Below are positions 26,331-36,290 of a stretch of DNA of 64,000 nt, piece after piece. The notes below the pieces were generated by a model that saw only the letters and a list, made by a program, of their open reading frames with translations, was not told where the DNA came from and made no database searches. How positions within the stretch are numbered: position 1 is the first letter of the stretch; each line of letters starts with the position of its first letter. The translations under genes were made by a program, and so were the position numbers. Where the stretch lies: contig NZ_DIGV01000041.1 of NCBI RefSeq assembly GCF_002419815.1, positions 1 to 64,000 of the forward strand. Direction: 5' to 3'. This DNA is from Brevundimonas sp. UBA5713 (GTDB taxonomy: Bacteria > Pseudomonadota > Alphaproteobacteria > Caulobacterales > Caulobacteraceae).

Positions 26331-27068
26331 ATGACCGACGCCCCTTCCGAATTCCGTTACAAACGCGTTCTCCTGAAGGTGTCGGGCGAAGTGCTCATGG
26401 GCGATCAGGCCTATGGCATCGACATGAAGACGGTAGAGGTCGTTGCCCAGGCTGTGGCCGACGTGGCCCGTCAGGGCATCGAAATCTGCCTGGTAATCGG
26501 CGGCGGTAACATCTTCCGCGGCCTGTCCAAGGCGGCAGAAGGTATGGATCGCGCCAATGCCGACTATATGGGCATGCTGGCCACCATCATGAATGCACTG
26601 GCCATGCAGGGCGCGCTGGAAAAGATTGGTGTCGATACGCGCGTGCAGAGCGCGGTGCCGATGAACACCATTGCCGAACCCTACATCCGCCGTCGCGCCC
26701 TTCGTCACCTTGAAAAGGGCCGCGTCGTCATTTTTGCTGCGGGCGTCGGCGCGCCGTTCTTCACGACCGATTCGGGTGCGGCACTTCGCGCTGCGGAAAT
26801 GGGCTGTGATGCTCTGCTGAAGGGCACAAGCGTGGATGGCGTCTATACCGCCGATCCCAAGAAAGACCCGACGGCTACGCGCTATGATACCCTGACTTAT
26901 CAGGAAGTGCTGGCAAAAGACCTGCGTGTCATGGATGCATCGGCTATTGCCCTGATGCGCGACAGCAATGTTCCGATTGTCGTCTTCTCCATTCGCGAAG
27001 AAGGCTCTCTGAAGAAGACCCTGACGGGCGAAGGCACCTTCACCGTCATCACTAACAAACCGGCCTAA
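26331..27068 (+). CDS. pyrH: UMP kinase
   Basis: Phosphorylates UMP to UDP. An amino-acid-kinase fold with LLKVSGEVLMG at the N-terminus, GGGNIFRG, and the DGVYTADPKKDP nucleotide segment. 245 residues. It begins a new unit with frr 35 bp downstream. The order pyrH-frr-uppS-cdsA-dxr is widely conserved. Confidence 0.97.
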   Translation: MTDAPSEFRYKRVLLKVSGEVLMGDQAYGIDMKTVEVVAQAVADVARQGIEICLVIGGGNIFRGLSKAAEGMDRANADYMGMLATIMNALAMQGALEKIGVDTRVQSAVPMNTIAEPYIRRRALRHLEKGRVVIFAAGVGAPFFTTDSGAALRAAEMGCDALLKGTSVDGVYTADPKKDPTATRYDTLTYQEVLAKDLRVMDASAIALMRDSNVPIVVFSIREEGSLKKTLTGEGTFTVITNKPA

Positions 27069-27103
27069 GCGTCGGCCTAATTTCGATCTAGGACACTTCA
27101 CTC

Positions 27104-27661
27104 ATGGCGAAACCTGATCTCAAAGTTTTCCGCGACCGCATGGATAAGTCGGTCACTGCCCTCAAGGACGACTATGCTGGTCTGCGCACCGGTCGCGCCA
27201 ACGCCGGTCTGTTGGATCCGGTTCAGGTCGAGGCCTACGGCTCGCTGTCGCCGCTGAACGCTGTGGCTGCCGTTTCGGTACCGGAACCGCGCATGATCTC
27301 GGTCAGCGTATGGGACAAAGGCATGGTGGTTTCGGTCGAGAAGGCCATCCGCGCTGCCGGTCTGGGTCTCAACCCGGTCGTTGACGGCCAGACCCTGCGT
27401 ATTCCGATCCCGCCGCTGACCGAAGAGCGCCGCAAGGAGCTGGTCAAGCTGGCTGGCAAATACGCCGAAGACAAGAAGATCGCCGTGCGCAACGTGCGTC
27501 GCGACGCCAATGACGAGCTGAAAAAGGCCGAGAAGGCCGGCGACATCAGTCAGGACGAACAAAAGAAGATGGAAGCTGAGGTCCAGAAGGACACTGACGC
27601 TGCCGTTAAGCGTATCGACGAGGTCTTTAAGGCCAAAGAAATCGAGATCATGCAGGTCTAA
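27104..27661 (+). CDS. frr: Ribosome recycling factor
   Basis: Splits post-termination ribosomes with EF-G. The three-helix arm is visible (LKDDYAGLRTGRANAGLLDP and VRRDANDELKKAEKAGDIS). 185 residues. A small AGGCC/GGCCT hairpin right after the stop may weaken readthrough into uppS. Confidence 0.97.
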   Translation: MAKPDLKVFRDRMDKSVTALKDDYAGLRTGRANAGLLDPVQVEAYGSLSPLNAVAAVSVPEPRMISVSVWDKGMVVSVEKAIRAAGLGLNPVVDGQTLRIPIPPLTEERRKELVKLAGKYAEDKKIAVRNVRRDANDELKKAEKAGDISQDEQKKMEAEVQKDTDAAVKRIDEVFKAKEIEIMQV

Positions 27662-27678
27662 GGCCGTTACGGCCTTTT
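27661..27678 (+). terminator. Weak hairpin between frr and uppS
   Basis: AGGCC (27661-27665) pairs with GGCCT (27671-27675), then TTT. It could be an attenuator; the stem is short. Confidence 0.35.
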
Positions 27679-27697
27679 GAACCAAGGACCAGACCCG

Positions 27698-28462
27698 ATG
27701 TCTTCGGCCCAGTCACCGGCTCCTGCAAAGGGGCCAAGCCATGTTGCCATTATCATGGACGGCAACGGTCGCTGGGCCGAGCGTCGGGGCGTGCCCCGTT
27801 CGCTGGGGCATAGGGAAGGGGTGCAGGCCCTGCGCCGCACCATCAAGGCCGCGCCCGATCTGGGCGTGAACTGTATGACGGTTTTCGGTTTTTCGACCGA
27901 GAACTGGAGCCGCCCCAAGGACGAGGTTTCCGACCTGATGGGGCTGGTACGCGCCTTTGTCGGCACGGACCTGAAACGACTTGATGATGCGGGCGTGCGT
28001 GTCCGTATTCTGGGCCGCCGCACCGGCGTGCCGCGCGATATCGTCGAGATCATCGACCGCGCCGAGCGCCAGACGGCCAACAACACAAAATTCCTACTGC
28101 AAGTAGCCTTCAACTATGGCGGCCGTGCCGATCTGGTGGACGCGGCGCAGGCGATGGTGGATCGCGCCGCTTCGGAAGGCCGCTTCGATGTGACCGAAGA
28201 ACTGTTTGGTCGCACTCTATCCACCGCGGATGCGCCGCCGGTGGACCTGATCATCCGCACCTCCGGCGAACAGCGCCTGTCGAACTTCCTTCTTTGGGAG
28301 TGCGCCTATGCGGAACTGGTTTTCCAAGACATTCTGTGGCCTGACTATGGTCAAGACGCCCTTGCTGACGCTATTTCGCAGTTCAAGCGTCGCGAGCGTC
28401 GCTTTGGCGGGCGGGAAGCGCAGGACGCTCCCGCCTCTGTGTCCGTAGAGGCTGCGAGCTAG
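27698..28462 (+). CDS. uppS: Isoprenyl transferase (undecaprenyl diphosphate synthase)
   Basis: Makes the C55 lipid carrier for peptidoglycan and LPS. It has the motif VAIIMDGNGRWAERRG with the catalytic Asp, then FGFSTENWSRP and the C-terminal RTSGEQRLSNFLLWECAYAE. The frame is open from a TTG at 27677, but the ATG at 27698 follows AAGGACC. cdsA begins directly after the stop. Confidence 0.95.
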   Translation: MSSAQSPAPAKGPSHVAIIMDGNGRWAERRGVPRSLGHREGVQALRRTIKAAPDLGVNCMTVFGFSTENWSRPKDEVSDLMGLVRAFVGTDLKRLDDAGVRVRILGRRTGVPRDIVEIIDRAERQTANNTKFLLQVAFNYGGRADLVDAAQAMVDRAASEGRFDVTEELFGRTLSTADAPPVDLIIRTSGEQRLSNFLLWECAYAELVFQDILWPDYGQDALADAISQFKRRERRFGGREAQDAPASVSVEAAS

Positions 28463-29281
28463 ATGGCGCTAAAACCCAAGGATATTGCCCTCAGGGCTGC
28501 GTCGGCATTGGTGCTGGCTCCCGCCGCTGTGTTGGCAATGTGGGCTGGTGGCGCGTGGTTCTCGGCGCTGATCGTGGCTGCGGGAATCATGTTGGCCTTT
28601 GAGTGGGCCCGTATGAGCGAGCCGCAGGACTGGAAGCCGGTCGGCATTGCGGTGGCTTTGGGCGTGGTGATTCCGCTGGTGGCCGCGCACTTTGGCCAGA
28701 TGTCGCTAGCCTTCATCCTGCTGGTCGTGGGTGCGGCTGTGGCGGGTCTGGTCTCGCACCGTAGAGGCGGTGAGGGGCTGGATGGGGCGTATGGCGTTCT
28801 TTATCTTGGCTGGCCGTGCATACTGTTGATCTGGATGCGCGACCTGAACTCGGCGCAGGGCCTGTACTGGACCGTGCTGGTGTTTGCAGTGGCATGGGCC
28901 GCCGACATTCTAGCCTATCTGGTCGGCAGTGCTGTGGGCGGGCCGAAGCTGTGGCCGCGTTTCTCCCCGAACAAGACATGGTCGGGCTTTATCGGCGGCC
29001 TGGCAGCGGGTGCCGCTGCGGGGGCGGGTATGGCCGCTTGGCTGGATATGGGGGCGCTGACGGCTGTTTGGGGCGGTGTGCTGGGTCTGGCCGCTGCGCT
29101 GGCCACCATGGGCGGCGATCTGTGGGAGTCGGCACTGAAGCGTCGCTTCGGCGTTAAAGATGCAGGCAATCTGATTCCCGGCCACGGCGGCCTGCTGGAT
29201 CGCGTGGACGGCCTGATGTTTGCGGTCGTCGTCGTGGCGATTGGCCGTCTGTTTGTACTCATGACCGGAGGTCATGCATGA
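28463..29281 (+). CDS. cdsA: Phosphatidate cytidylyltransferase
   Basis: Makes CDP-diacylglycerol, the precursor of membrane phospholipids. A multi-spanning membrane protein of 272 residues, with the family signature near FSPNKTWSGFIGGL and ESALKRRFGVKDAGNLIPGH. The ATG follows the uppS stop with no gap and its end overlaps dxr (ATGA), so the three are tightly coupled. Confidence 0.95.
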   Translation: MALKPKDIALRAASALVLAPAAVLAMWAGGAWFSALIVAAGIMLAFEWARMSEPQDWKPVGIAVALGVVIPLVAAHFGQMSLAFILLVVGAAVAGLVSHRRGGEGLDGAYGVLYLGWPCILLIWMRDLNSAQGLYWTVLVFAVAWAADILAYLVGSAVGGPKLWPRFSPNKTWSGFIGGLAAGAAAGAGMAAWLDMGALTAVWGGVLGLAAALATMGGDLWESALKRRFGVKDAGNLIPGHGGLLDRVDGLMFAVVVVAIGRLFVLMTGGHA

Positions 29282-30474
29282 TTTCCCGTCGGATCAGCGT
29301 ACTGGGCTCAACCGGCTCGGTCGGTACCTCGACGCTGGACCTGATGGATCAGGCCGAGCGTGCAGGGTCTGGCCGCTTCGAGGTCGAGGCGCTGACGGGC
29401 GGTCGCAATGTGGCTCTGCTGGCCGAACAGGCCAAGCGCTGGCAGCCGCGCGTGGCGGTCATCGCTGATGAGCGCAAACTGGATGATTTGCGGGACGCAC
29501 TGACTGGGACCGACATCGAGGTCGCTGCCGGTGACAGTGCAGTCGTCGAGGCGGCCAGCCGTCCGGTGGACTGGACCATGGCCTCGATTGTTGGTGCGGC
29601 GGGTCTTCGCTCGACATGGGAAGCTGCTGGCCATGGTGGCACGCTGGCCTTGGCCAATAAAGAAAGTCTGGTCTGTTGCGGTCCTGCCCTGATCCAGCGG
29701 GTCAGTCAGGCAGGCGGATCACTGATCCCGGTCGATTCCGAACATTCCGCGATTTTTCAAGTTTTTACGTCGGATTGGAAATCCGATGTCTCAAAACTTG
29801 TGCTGACGGCGTCGGGTGGTCCTTTCCGCCAGACGGCGCGTGAGGCCATGCGTGCCATTACGCCGGAGCAGGCCGTGGCGCACCCGAACTGGTCCATGGG
29901 GGCCAAGATTTCGGTCGACAGTGCCACCATGGCCAACAAAGGCCTTGAGCTGATCGAAGCGGCCTATCTGTTCGACATGCCGCAATCGAAAATCGACGTG
30001 GTGGTCCACCCGGAGTCCATTATCCACAGCCTTGTGGAATATGTGGATGGTTCGACGCTGGCACAGATGGGGCCACCGGACATGCGCACGCCGATCGCCT
30101 GTGCCTTGTCATGGCCGCGTCGACTGCCTTGGCCCGCACCGAAACTGGATCTGGCAGCTATGGGGCGTCTGACGTTCGAGGCCCCTGATCTGGCGCGCTT
30201 TCCCTCGCTGGCACTGGCGCGACAGGCGCTGGAAGCCGGCGGCAACGCGACCATCATCTTCAATGCCGCCAATGAAGTGGCTGCACTGGCCTTTCTTGAC
30301 CGACGATTGGCGTTTCTCAATATTGCCGCAGTCGTCGCCGAAACCCTAGAAAGGGCGCAGGGCAGGGAACTGGCCGCAGGCGGCGCAAACGCCTGTGAGG
30401 CCGCTTTGGCTGTCGATGATGCGGCCCGTAAAATCGCTGCCGATGTGGTGGCTTCACTTGCTCGGGCAGCCTGA
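29278..30474 (+). CDS. dxr: 1-deoxy-D-xylulose-5-phosphate reductoisomerase
   Basis: Second step of the MEP isoprenoid pathway, supplying the substrate used by uppS. The NADPH loop is LGSTGSVGTSTLD, the metal/substrate segments are PVDSEHSAIFQ and SVDSATMANKGLE, and HPESIIHSLVEY is diagnostic. 398 residues. It shares four bases with the end of cdsA. Confidence 0.96.
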   Translation: MISRRISVLGSTGSVGTSTLDLMDQAERAGSGRFEVEALTGGRNVALLAEQAKRWQPRVAVIADERKLDDLRDALTGTDIEVAAGDSAVVEAASRPVDWTMASIVGAAGLRSTWEAAGHGGTLALANKESLVCCGPALIQRVSQAGGSLIPVDSEHSAIFQVFTSDWKSDVSKLVLTASGGPFRQTAREAMRAITPEQAVAHPNWSMGAKISVDSATMANKGLELIEAAYLFDMPQSKIDVVVHPESIIHSLVEYVDGSTLAQMGPPDMRTPIACALSWPRRLPWPAPKLDLAAMGRLTFEAPDLARFPSLALARQALEAGGNATIIFNAANEVAALAFLDRRLAFLNIAAVVAETLERAQGRELAAGGANACEAALAVDDAARKIAADVVASLARAA

Positions 30475-30502
30475 TAAACAGGCGACAGGAGACTAAGACC
30501 GG

Positions 30503-31720
30503 ATGATCGCTTTTCTGGGCCAGGCCCTGACCTATGTGGTCCCATTTCTTCTGGTCCTGACCGTAGTGGTCACGATCCACGAGCTGGGTCACTTTCTGAC
30601 GGCTCGCGCCTTTGGCGTAAAGATCGAACGTTTTGCCGTCGGTTTTGGTCGTGCGATCTTCCGTCGTGTCGATAAACAGGGCGTTGAATGGCGCGTGGGC
30701 TGGCTGCCACTGGGTGGCTATGTGAAATTTGCCGGTGACTTGGACGACACGGGCGTGCCCGACGCCAAGGGCCTCGAAGCTCTGCGCCAGCGTATCACTG
30801 CCGAAGAAGGTGCCGGGGCCGAGCGCGACTATCTGTATTTCAAGCCGGTCTGGCAGCGCGCCTTGGTCGTCGCAGGCGGGCCTTTTGCAAACTTCTTGCT
30901 GGCCATTGCCATCTTCACGGTTCTGTTCTCGGTCGTGGGCGTGACCCAGCGTCCGGCCCGCGTGTTTGAGGTCTCGCCGGAATCACCTGCTGCCGTGGCA
31001 GGTTTTCAGGCCGGCGACATCATCACCCACGTGAACGGTCGCCTCATCGAAGACAGCAGCGAGGTTACCCGCTTTGTGGCCCTGAACAGCGCTACGCCGG
31101 TCACCTTCCTTGTCGAGCGCGGCGAAGGCACCCAGACCATTGTCGCCACTCCCGAACGCGTAGAGGTGGATGATCCCATCGGTGGCCGTGTTCGTATGGG
31201 CCGGATTGGTCTGGTTCTCGGCTCCACCCGCGATGAAGTCCGCCATATCCGCTATAATCCGATCGAAGCTGTCGGTAAGGGCGCGGAGGAAATCGGCGAC
31301 ATCATTGGCACGACGCTGACCTATATCGGCCGCATCTTTACCGGTCGCGAGAACGGCGATCAGTTCTCAGGTCCTCTTGGAATCGCCCGTGCTTCCGGTG
31401 CGCTGACCAATGCTGCGGTGGACGTAAATCCCGATCCGCGCGTGGCGACGATCAACCTTGTCCTGACCTTGACCAGTTTCGCCGCCATACTTTCGGTCGG
31501 AATCGGCTTTTTAAATCTTTTGCCGATTCCGGTTCTCGATGGGGGGCACCTTATGTTTTATGCTTATGAAGCCGTTGCCCGACGCCCCCTCGATGCTCGG
31601 ATTCAAGCGGCTGGTTACAGGGTTGGACTTGCCATGTTGGCGTGTTTGATGTTGTTCGCCACTTGGAACGATCTGCAGAAGCTGAACCTTTTTAAATTCC
31701 TCGGCGGGCTTGCCACGTGA
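30503..31720 (+). CDS. rseP: Site-2 zinc metalloprotease (RseP/MmpA)
   Basis: Intramembrane protease that cuts membrane-bound regulators; in Caulobacter the gene at this place is mmpA, which releases the polarity factor PodJ. The zinc motif VVVTIHELGHFL is in the first helix, a PDZ domain lies in the middle (VAGFQAGDIITHVNGRLIED), and the second zinc ligand motif is LNLLPIPVLDGGHL. 405 residues. Its TGA overlaps a GTG of the bamA frame. Confidence 0.93.
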   Translation: MIAFLGQALTYVVPFLLVLTVVVTIHELGHFLTARAFGVKIERFAVGFGRAIFRRVDKQGVEWRVGWLPLGGYVKFAGDLDDTGVPDAKGLEALRQRITAEEGAGAERDYLYFKPVWQRALVVAGGPFANFLLAIAIFTVLFSVVGVTQRPARVFEVSPESPAAVAGFQAGDIITHVNGRLIEDSSEVTRFVALNSATPVTFLVERGEGTQTIVATPERVEVDDPIGGRVRMGRIGLVLGSTRDEVRHIRYNPIEAVGKGAEEIGDIIGTTLTYIGRIFTGRENGDQFSGPLGIARASGALTNAAVDVNPDPRVATINLVLTLTSFAAILSVGIGFLNLLPIPVLDGGHLMFYAYEAVARRPLDARIQAAGYRVGLAMLACLMLFATWNDLQKLNLFKFLGGLAT

Positions 31721-31749
31721 GCCGCGGCCAGACCCTGAGGGTATCCCGA

Positions 31750-34173
31750 ATGACCGACACGATGAATCGAACCACTTTCCGAGCGCGTATCTTGGGTCCG
31801 AGCGGTATCGCTCTTGTCATGGCTGCGGGCCTTGCTGCCCCCGCCTTTGCGCAGGAAGCTCCCGCCGCCGAGGCTCAGGCCGCTCCGGCCCAATCGGCCG
31901 CTCCGCAGGTGGTGATGGCCGAAGAGCAGCGCGCTCAGGTCAACCGCATTCTCGTGCGGGGCAACCAGCGCATCGATCAGACCACGGTCCTGTCCTATCT
32001 GCCGATCCAGCCGGGTGATATGGTTGATCCGGTCACCTTCGACGTGGCCGTGCGCACCCTTTACCGCACCAATCTGTTCGCCAATATCCAGCTGGGCCTT
32101 CAGCCGAATGGCGATCTGGTCATCGAAGTGGTCGAAAACCCGATCATCAACCAGGTGACCTTCGAGGGTAACAAGGCGCTTACCGAGAAGAAGCTGCGCG
32201 ATGAAGTGACCATCAGCCCGCGTGGCATCTACACCCGTGCCCGCGTGCAGGAAGACGTGGGCAAGATCGTCGAACTGTACCGTCTGTCAGGCCGTATCTC
32301 GGCGACCGTGACGCCGCGACTGGTTCAGCTGGACCAGAACCGCGTCGACGTGGTGTTCGAAATCGATGAAGGCCCCGAGACGGGCATCGCTGGCATTACC
32401 TTCCTTGGCAATGAGGCCTTTTCGGATGCCGATTTGCGCGAAGTGATGGTGACCCAGACCTCGCGTTGGTGGCGTTTCTTCTCTTCGAACGACAACTACG
32501 ACCCGAACCGTCTGGACTACGACCGCGAGCAACTGCGCAAATTCTATACGAACCGCGGTTACTACGATTTCGCCATCCGTTCGTCGGTGGCTGAACTGAA
32601 GCCTGATAACTCGGCCTTTGCCGTTACCATCACGGTGGACGAAGGCGACCGATATAACTTCGGTGAAGTGAAGGTTGTGACCGAGTCGGACCGCCTGAAC
32701 GCCGAGTTCCTCGAGCGCCTGTTGCCGATCCGCAGTGGCGATCTGTATCAGAGCGACCGTATCGAGGCCGCCGTCGACACCCTGACCTTTGCGGCAGGTT
32801 CGGCGGGTTATGCCTTCGTGGACATCACGCCTTCCTATCGTGCCAATCCGGAAACGGACACGGTGGATGTGACCTTCAACGTGCGTGAAGGCGCGCGTGT
32901 CTACGTCGACCGCATCAATGTGGTGGGCAACACCCGCACGCTGGACAGTGTGATCCGCCGCGAAATGATGCTGGGCGAGGGTGATGCGTTCAACCGCAAC
33001 CTGATCGAGCGTTCGCGCAACAATCTGCGTGCCCTTGGCTTCTTCAAGGACGTCAAGATCGAGGAAACGCGCGGCTCGCAGCCGGACCGTTCGGTCGTCA
33101 ACGTGACGGTGGAAGAGCAGCCCACGGGTGAGCTTTCGGTCGGTGCGGGCTTCAGCTCGTTCGACAGCTTCACGCTGAACCTCGGCATCACCGAGCGTAA
33201 CTTCCGTGGTCGTGGCCAGAACATTGTGGCCCGCGCAGAATGGGGTTCGATCCGTCAGCAGGTCGACTTCCGCTTCACCGAGCCGAAGTTCATGGGCCGT
33301 GATCTGGCCGCAGGCTTTGACCTGTTCCACACCCGCATGGACCTGCGCGAATACTCTTCGTACGACTATCGCACGACGGGCGGCGGTCTGCGTTTGACCT
33401 ATCCGCTGAACCCTTACACTCGTCTGTCGACGCGCTACTTCCTCAAGTCCGACGAAGTAATGATCCCGAATAACTACTGCGCAGGCGGCGGTTTCGGGTC
33501 GTCGGCCCTGTGCGACCAGATCGGTTCCTACATCAACTCCTCGGCAGGCTATACGCTGTTTGTAGACCGCCGGAATGACCCGATCCGCGCCACCCGTGGC
33601 TGGACCGCAACCCTGCGTCAGGACTTCGCAGGCCTGGGCGGCGACGTGAACTATCTGAAGACCGAGATCGATGCCGCCTGGTATTACGGTTTCAGTCCGA
33701 AATGGATTGTCTCGCTGCAAGGTTCGACCGGCTATGTGTCGGGTTGGAACGGCGACGCCATCCGTATCAACGACCGCTTCTTCAAGGGCGGCAACAGCTT
33801 CCGTGGCTTCGAAACGGCCGGTATGGGACCGCGTGACCTGACCACGACCGATGCTCTGGGCGGTAAATTCTATGCCATCGGCACGATCGAACTGACCCTG
33901 CCGAACGGCCTGCCGGAGCAGTATGGTATCCGTACCAGCCTGTTCGCGGACGTGGGCACCATCGGCAAGCTGGACGACCGCTATCTGGTCAATGCCAATG
34001 GTCAGCCGAACCCGAATATCGTCGATGATCTGGCCTTGCGCGCCGCAGCGGGTGTCAGCATCCACTGGCGTTCGCCGATGGGCCCGATCCGCTTTGACCT
34101 GTCCAAGGTCATTTCGAAGGAAGACTATGATAAGACGGAAACGTTCCGCTTCTCGACGTCGACCCAGTTCTAA
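31750..34173 (+). CDS. bamA: Outer membrane protein assembly factor BamA
   Basis: Core of the BAM machine that folds beta-barrel proteins into the outer membrane. The signal peptide ends near APAFA|QE; five POTRA domains (first: VNRILVRGNQRIDQTTVLSY) precede a 16-strand barrel that ends in the aromatic SFSTSTQF-like tail (FRFSTSTQF). RGF loop: SFRGFETAG. The frame is open from the GTG at 31717, but the ATG at 31750 gives a proper signal peptide. Confidence 0.95.
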   Translation: MTDTMNRTTFRARILGPSGIALVMAAGLAAPAFAQEAPAAEAQAAPAQSAAPQVVMAEEQRAQVNRILVRGNQRIDQTTVLSYLPIQPGDMVDPVTFDVAVRTLYRTNLFANIQLGLQPNGDLVIEVVENPIINQVTFEGNKALTEKKLRDEVTISPRGIYTRARVQEDVGKIVELYRLSGRISATVTPRLVQLDQNRVDVVFEIDEGPETGIAGITFLGNEAFSDADLREVMVTQTSRWWRFFSSNDNYDPNRLDYDREQLRKFYTNRGYYDFAIRSSVAELKPDNSAFAVTITVDEGDRYNFGEVKVVTESDRLNAEFLERLLPIRSGDLYQSDRIEAAVDTLTFAAGSAGYAFVDITPSYRANPETDTVDVTFNVREGARVYVDRINVVGNTRTLDSVIRREMMLGEGDAFNRNLIERSRNNLRALGFFKDVKIEETRGSQPDRSVVNVTVEEQPTGELSVGAGFSSFDSFTLNLGITERNFRGRGQNIVARAEWGSIRQQVDFRFTEPKFMGRDLAAGFDLFHTRMDLREYSSYDYRTTGGGLRLTYPLNPYTRLSTRYFLKSDEVMIPNNYCAGGGFGSSALCDQIGSYINSSAGYTLFVDRRNDPIRATRGWTATLRQDFAGLGGDVNYLKTEIDAAWYYGFSPKWIVSLQGSTGYVSGWNGDAIRINDRFFKGGNSFRGFETAGMGPRDLTTTDALGGKFYAIGTIELTLPNGLPEQYGIRTSLFADVGTIGKLDDRYLVNANGQPNPNIVDDLALRAAAGVSIHWRSPMGPIRFDLSKVISKEDYDKTETFRFSTSTQF

Positions 34174-34207
34174 CCCCAGCTGTCAGCTGATTTTTAAGGC
34201 CTACCTT

Positions 34208-34792
34208 ATGAAGACTCTCGCTATTGGCGCTTTTGCTATCGCCACGCTGGCTGCTTCGGCCGCAAGCGCTCAAAACGTCCCGTCGAACCCGGGTCCGGTG
34301 ATCCCGGGCGTCTGCTCCTTCTCGGGCGAGCGCGTGCTGGGTACCTCGACCGCCGGTCAGGCCCTGCAATCTCGCATGGTCCAGCTGTACCAAGAAGTTC
34401 AAGGCGAACTGCAACCGTACGCCACCGCCATCCAGACCGAGACCCAGCAACTGCAACAATCGGCTGCTTCGCTGTCGGAAGCCGACCGCAACAGCCGCAT
34501 TCAAGCGCTGCAAACCCGCGACCGCGAGTTCCAGCAACTGCAACAGACCCGCGCTAACGAGCTGCGCTACACCCAGTCGGTACAAGCCAACGCCATTGAC
34601 GAGGCTGCTCGCCCGCTGGTGATCGCTGCCTATCAAGAGCGCGGCTGCGGTGTCTTGCTGTCGGGTGACGCTGTTGCCTACATCAACCCGGCTATGGACA
34701 TCACCGATCTGGTGATCCAGCGCCTGAACGCCCAACTGCCGACCCTGAGCTTCAACCGCATGCCGGTTCCGGCTCAACCGGCTCAAAACTAA
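34208..34792 (+). CDS. Periplasmic chaperone, OmpH/Skp family
   Basis: Protects unfolded outer-membrane proteins on the way to BamA. 194 residues with a signal peptide (cleavage near AASA|QN) and a long Gln-rich helical hairpin (about residues 55-140, LQTRDREFQQLQQTRANELR). A conserved Cys pair (VCSFSG, RGCGVLL) is unusual for Skp and may form a disulfide. The location between bamA and lpxD is the classical skp place. The ATG at 34208 has AAGG upstream. Confidence 0.85.
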   Translation: MKTLAIGAFAIATLAASAASAQNVPSNPGPVIPGVCSFSGERVLGTSTAGQALQSRMVQLYQEVQGELQPYATAIQTETQQLQQSAASLSEADRNSRIQALQTRDREFQQLQQTRANELRYTQSVQANAIDEAARPLVIAAYQERGCGVLLSGDAVAYINPAMDITDLVIQRLNAQLPTLSFNRMPVPAQPAQN

Positions 34793-34809
34793 GGTTTATA
34801 CCTAGGGCC

Positions 34810-35829
34810 ATGCCCGATCCGAATTTCTTCAAGACCTTGCCCCCCCGCACGGTCTCCGAAATCGCCAAGGAACTTGGCGCCGAGGTGATCCGGGGTGGCG
34901 AGGTTGTCGTTTCGGCGGTTGCGCCCCTGTCCTCTGCGGACGGGGGCGCTATCGCTTTTATGGGTGACCGGAAATTTGCCGACGCCCTGTCTCAAACCCG
35001 TGCGGGCTGCGTGATCCTGCCGCCGAACGCGGCTGATCTGGCACCTGAGGGGAGTGCTGTGATCGTCTCGCGTCAGGCACAGGCTGACTGGGCGCGCGCG
35101 TCCATGATGCTGCACGCTCCGTTGACGCTGGACCGCTCCATATCGCGCGAAGAGGCCGCCGAGGATGACACGGTCATCATCGAACCCGGCGTAATCATCG
35201 GCGAAGGCGTCCGCATCGGTCGCGGAACGCGTATCTGCGCCAATACTGTCATCGGCCCGGGGGTACAGATCGGTCGAGACTGCTGGATCGGCACCAATGT
35301 GTCGCTCAGCTTCTGCATGCTGGGCGATCGGGTGAAGCTGTATGCCGGTGCCCGCATTGGCGAATCCGGCTTTGGCGCGGCCGTTTCGCGTGATGGCCCG
35401 CTGGACATCCCGCAATTGGGCCGTGTGATCCTGCAGGACGATGTGCTGATCGGTGCCAATAGCTGCGTCGATCGCGGCGCCTATGACGACACAGTGGTGG
35501 GCGAGGGCACCAAGATCGATAATCTGGTCATGATCGGTCATAACTGCATCATTGGCCGTAACAATCTTATGGCCGCGAATACGGGCATTTCCGGCTCGGT
35601 AACGACCGGCGACAATGTCATCTTTGGCGGCAAGGCGGGTGTGGGCGATCACCTCAAGATCGGCGAAGGTGCCCGCGTGGCTGCCGGTGCCGGCGTGTTG
35701 TCGGACGTGCCTGCCGGTGAAACCTGGTCCGGTTATCCGGCCCGACCGCTGCGCCAGTTCTTGCGCGAGACGGTGTGGCTGTCCAAACAGACGTCCCACA
35801 AGAAGGGCGCAAAGGAATCGAAAGCATGA
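34810..35829 (+). CDS. lpxD: UDP-3-O-(3-hydroxyacyl)glucosamine N-acyltransferase
   Basis: Third step of lipid A assembly. It has an N-terminal uridine-binding part and a left-handed beta-helix of hexapeptide repeats (VIIGEGVRIGRGTRICANTV), with the catalytic His in IDNLVMIGHNC. 339 residues. Its stop overlaps the fabZ start (ATGA). Confidence 0.95.
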   Translation: MPDPNFFKTLPPRTVSEIAKELGAEVIRGGEVVVSAVAPLSSADGGAIAFMGDRKFADALSQTRAGCVILPPNAADLAPEGSAVIVSRQAQADWARASMMLHAPLTLDRSISREEAAEDDTVIIEPGVIIGEGVRIGRGTRICANTVIGPGVQIGRDCWIGTNVSLSFCMLGDRVKLYAGARIGESGFGAAVSRDGPLDIPQLGRVILQDDVLIGANSCVDRGAYDDTVVGEGTKIDNLVMIGHNCIIGRNNLMAANTGISGSVTTGDNVIFGGKAGVGDHLKIGEGARVAAGAGVLSDVPAGETWSGYPARPLRQFLRETVWLSKQTSHKKGAKESKA

Positions 35830-36290
35830 GCGAACAGATCAACATCGACTATGCAGAGGTGATGCGCCGCCTGCCGCACCGCTATCCGTTCCTGCTGGTC
35901 GACAAGGCCGAGAACTTTGTGCCCGGCACCTCGATCACCGGCATCAAGAACGTTACGCATAATGAGCCGTTCTTCCCCGGTCACTTCCCGATCGATCCGG
36001 TCATGCCGGGCGTTCTGATCGTGGAGGCCATGGCCCAGACGGGCGCTCTGTTGATGTCCAAGACCCTCGATGTACCGGTCGAGGACAAGGTCATCATGTT
36101 CATGTCGATTGATGGCGTTCGCTTCCGCAAGCCGGCCCGTCCGGGTGACCAGCTGCGCATGGAAGTGAAGGTCATCAAGGCCCGTGGCGATGCCTATAAA
36201 TTCCGCGGCGAGACCTTCATCGACGGCAAACTGGCTGCCGAAGCCGAGTTCATGGCCATGGTGGTCAAGATCGAGGAACCGGCCAAGTGA
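35826..36290 (+). CDS. fabZ: 3-hydroxyacyl-ACP dehydratase FabZ
   Basis: Dehydrates 3-hydroxyacyl-ACP in fatty acid synthesis, competing with LpxA/LpxD for substrate. The hot-dog fold has LPHRYPFLLVDK and the active-site His and Glu in NEPFFPGHFP and PGVLIVEAMAQTG. 154 residues from the ATG at 35826; the frame extends to 35775 inside lpxD. Confidence 0.95.
   Translation: MSEQINIDYAEVMRRLPHRYPFLLVDKAENFVPGTSITGIKNVTHNEPFFPGHFPIDPVMPGVLIVEAMAQTGALLMSKTLDVPVEDKVIMFMSIDGVRFRKPARPGDQLRMEVKVIKARGDAYKFRGETFIDGKLAAEAEFMAMVVKIEEPAK

Noticed and set aside
30503..31720. Possible second copy of a site-2 protease or DegP in this cluster
   Set aside because: Only one M50 gene is present; the PDZ part is inside it.
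32287..34065. 592-residue minus-strand ORF opposite bamA
   Set aside because: Composition is that of an antisense shadow (His, Arg, Val rich) and bamA is certain.
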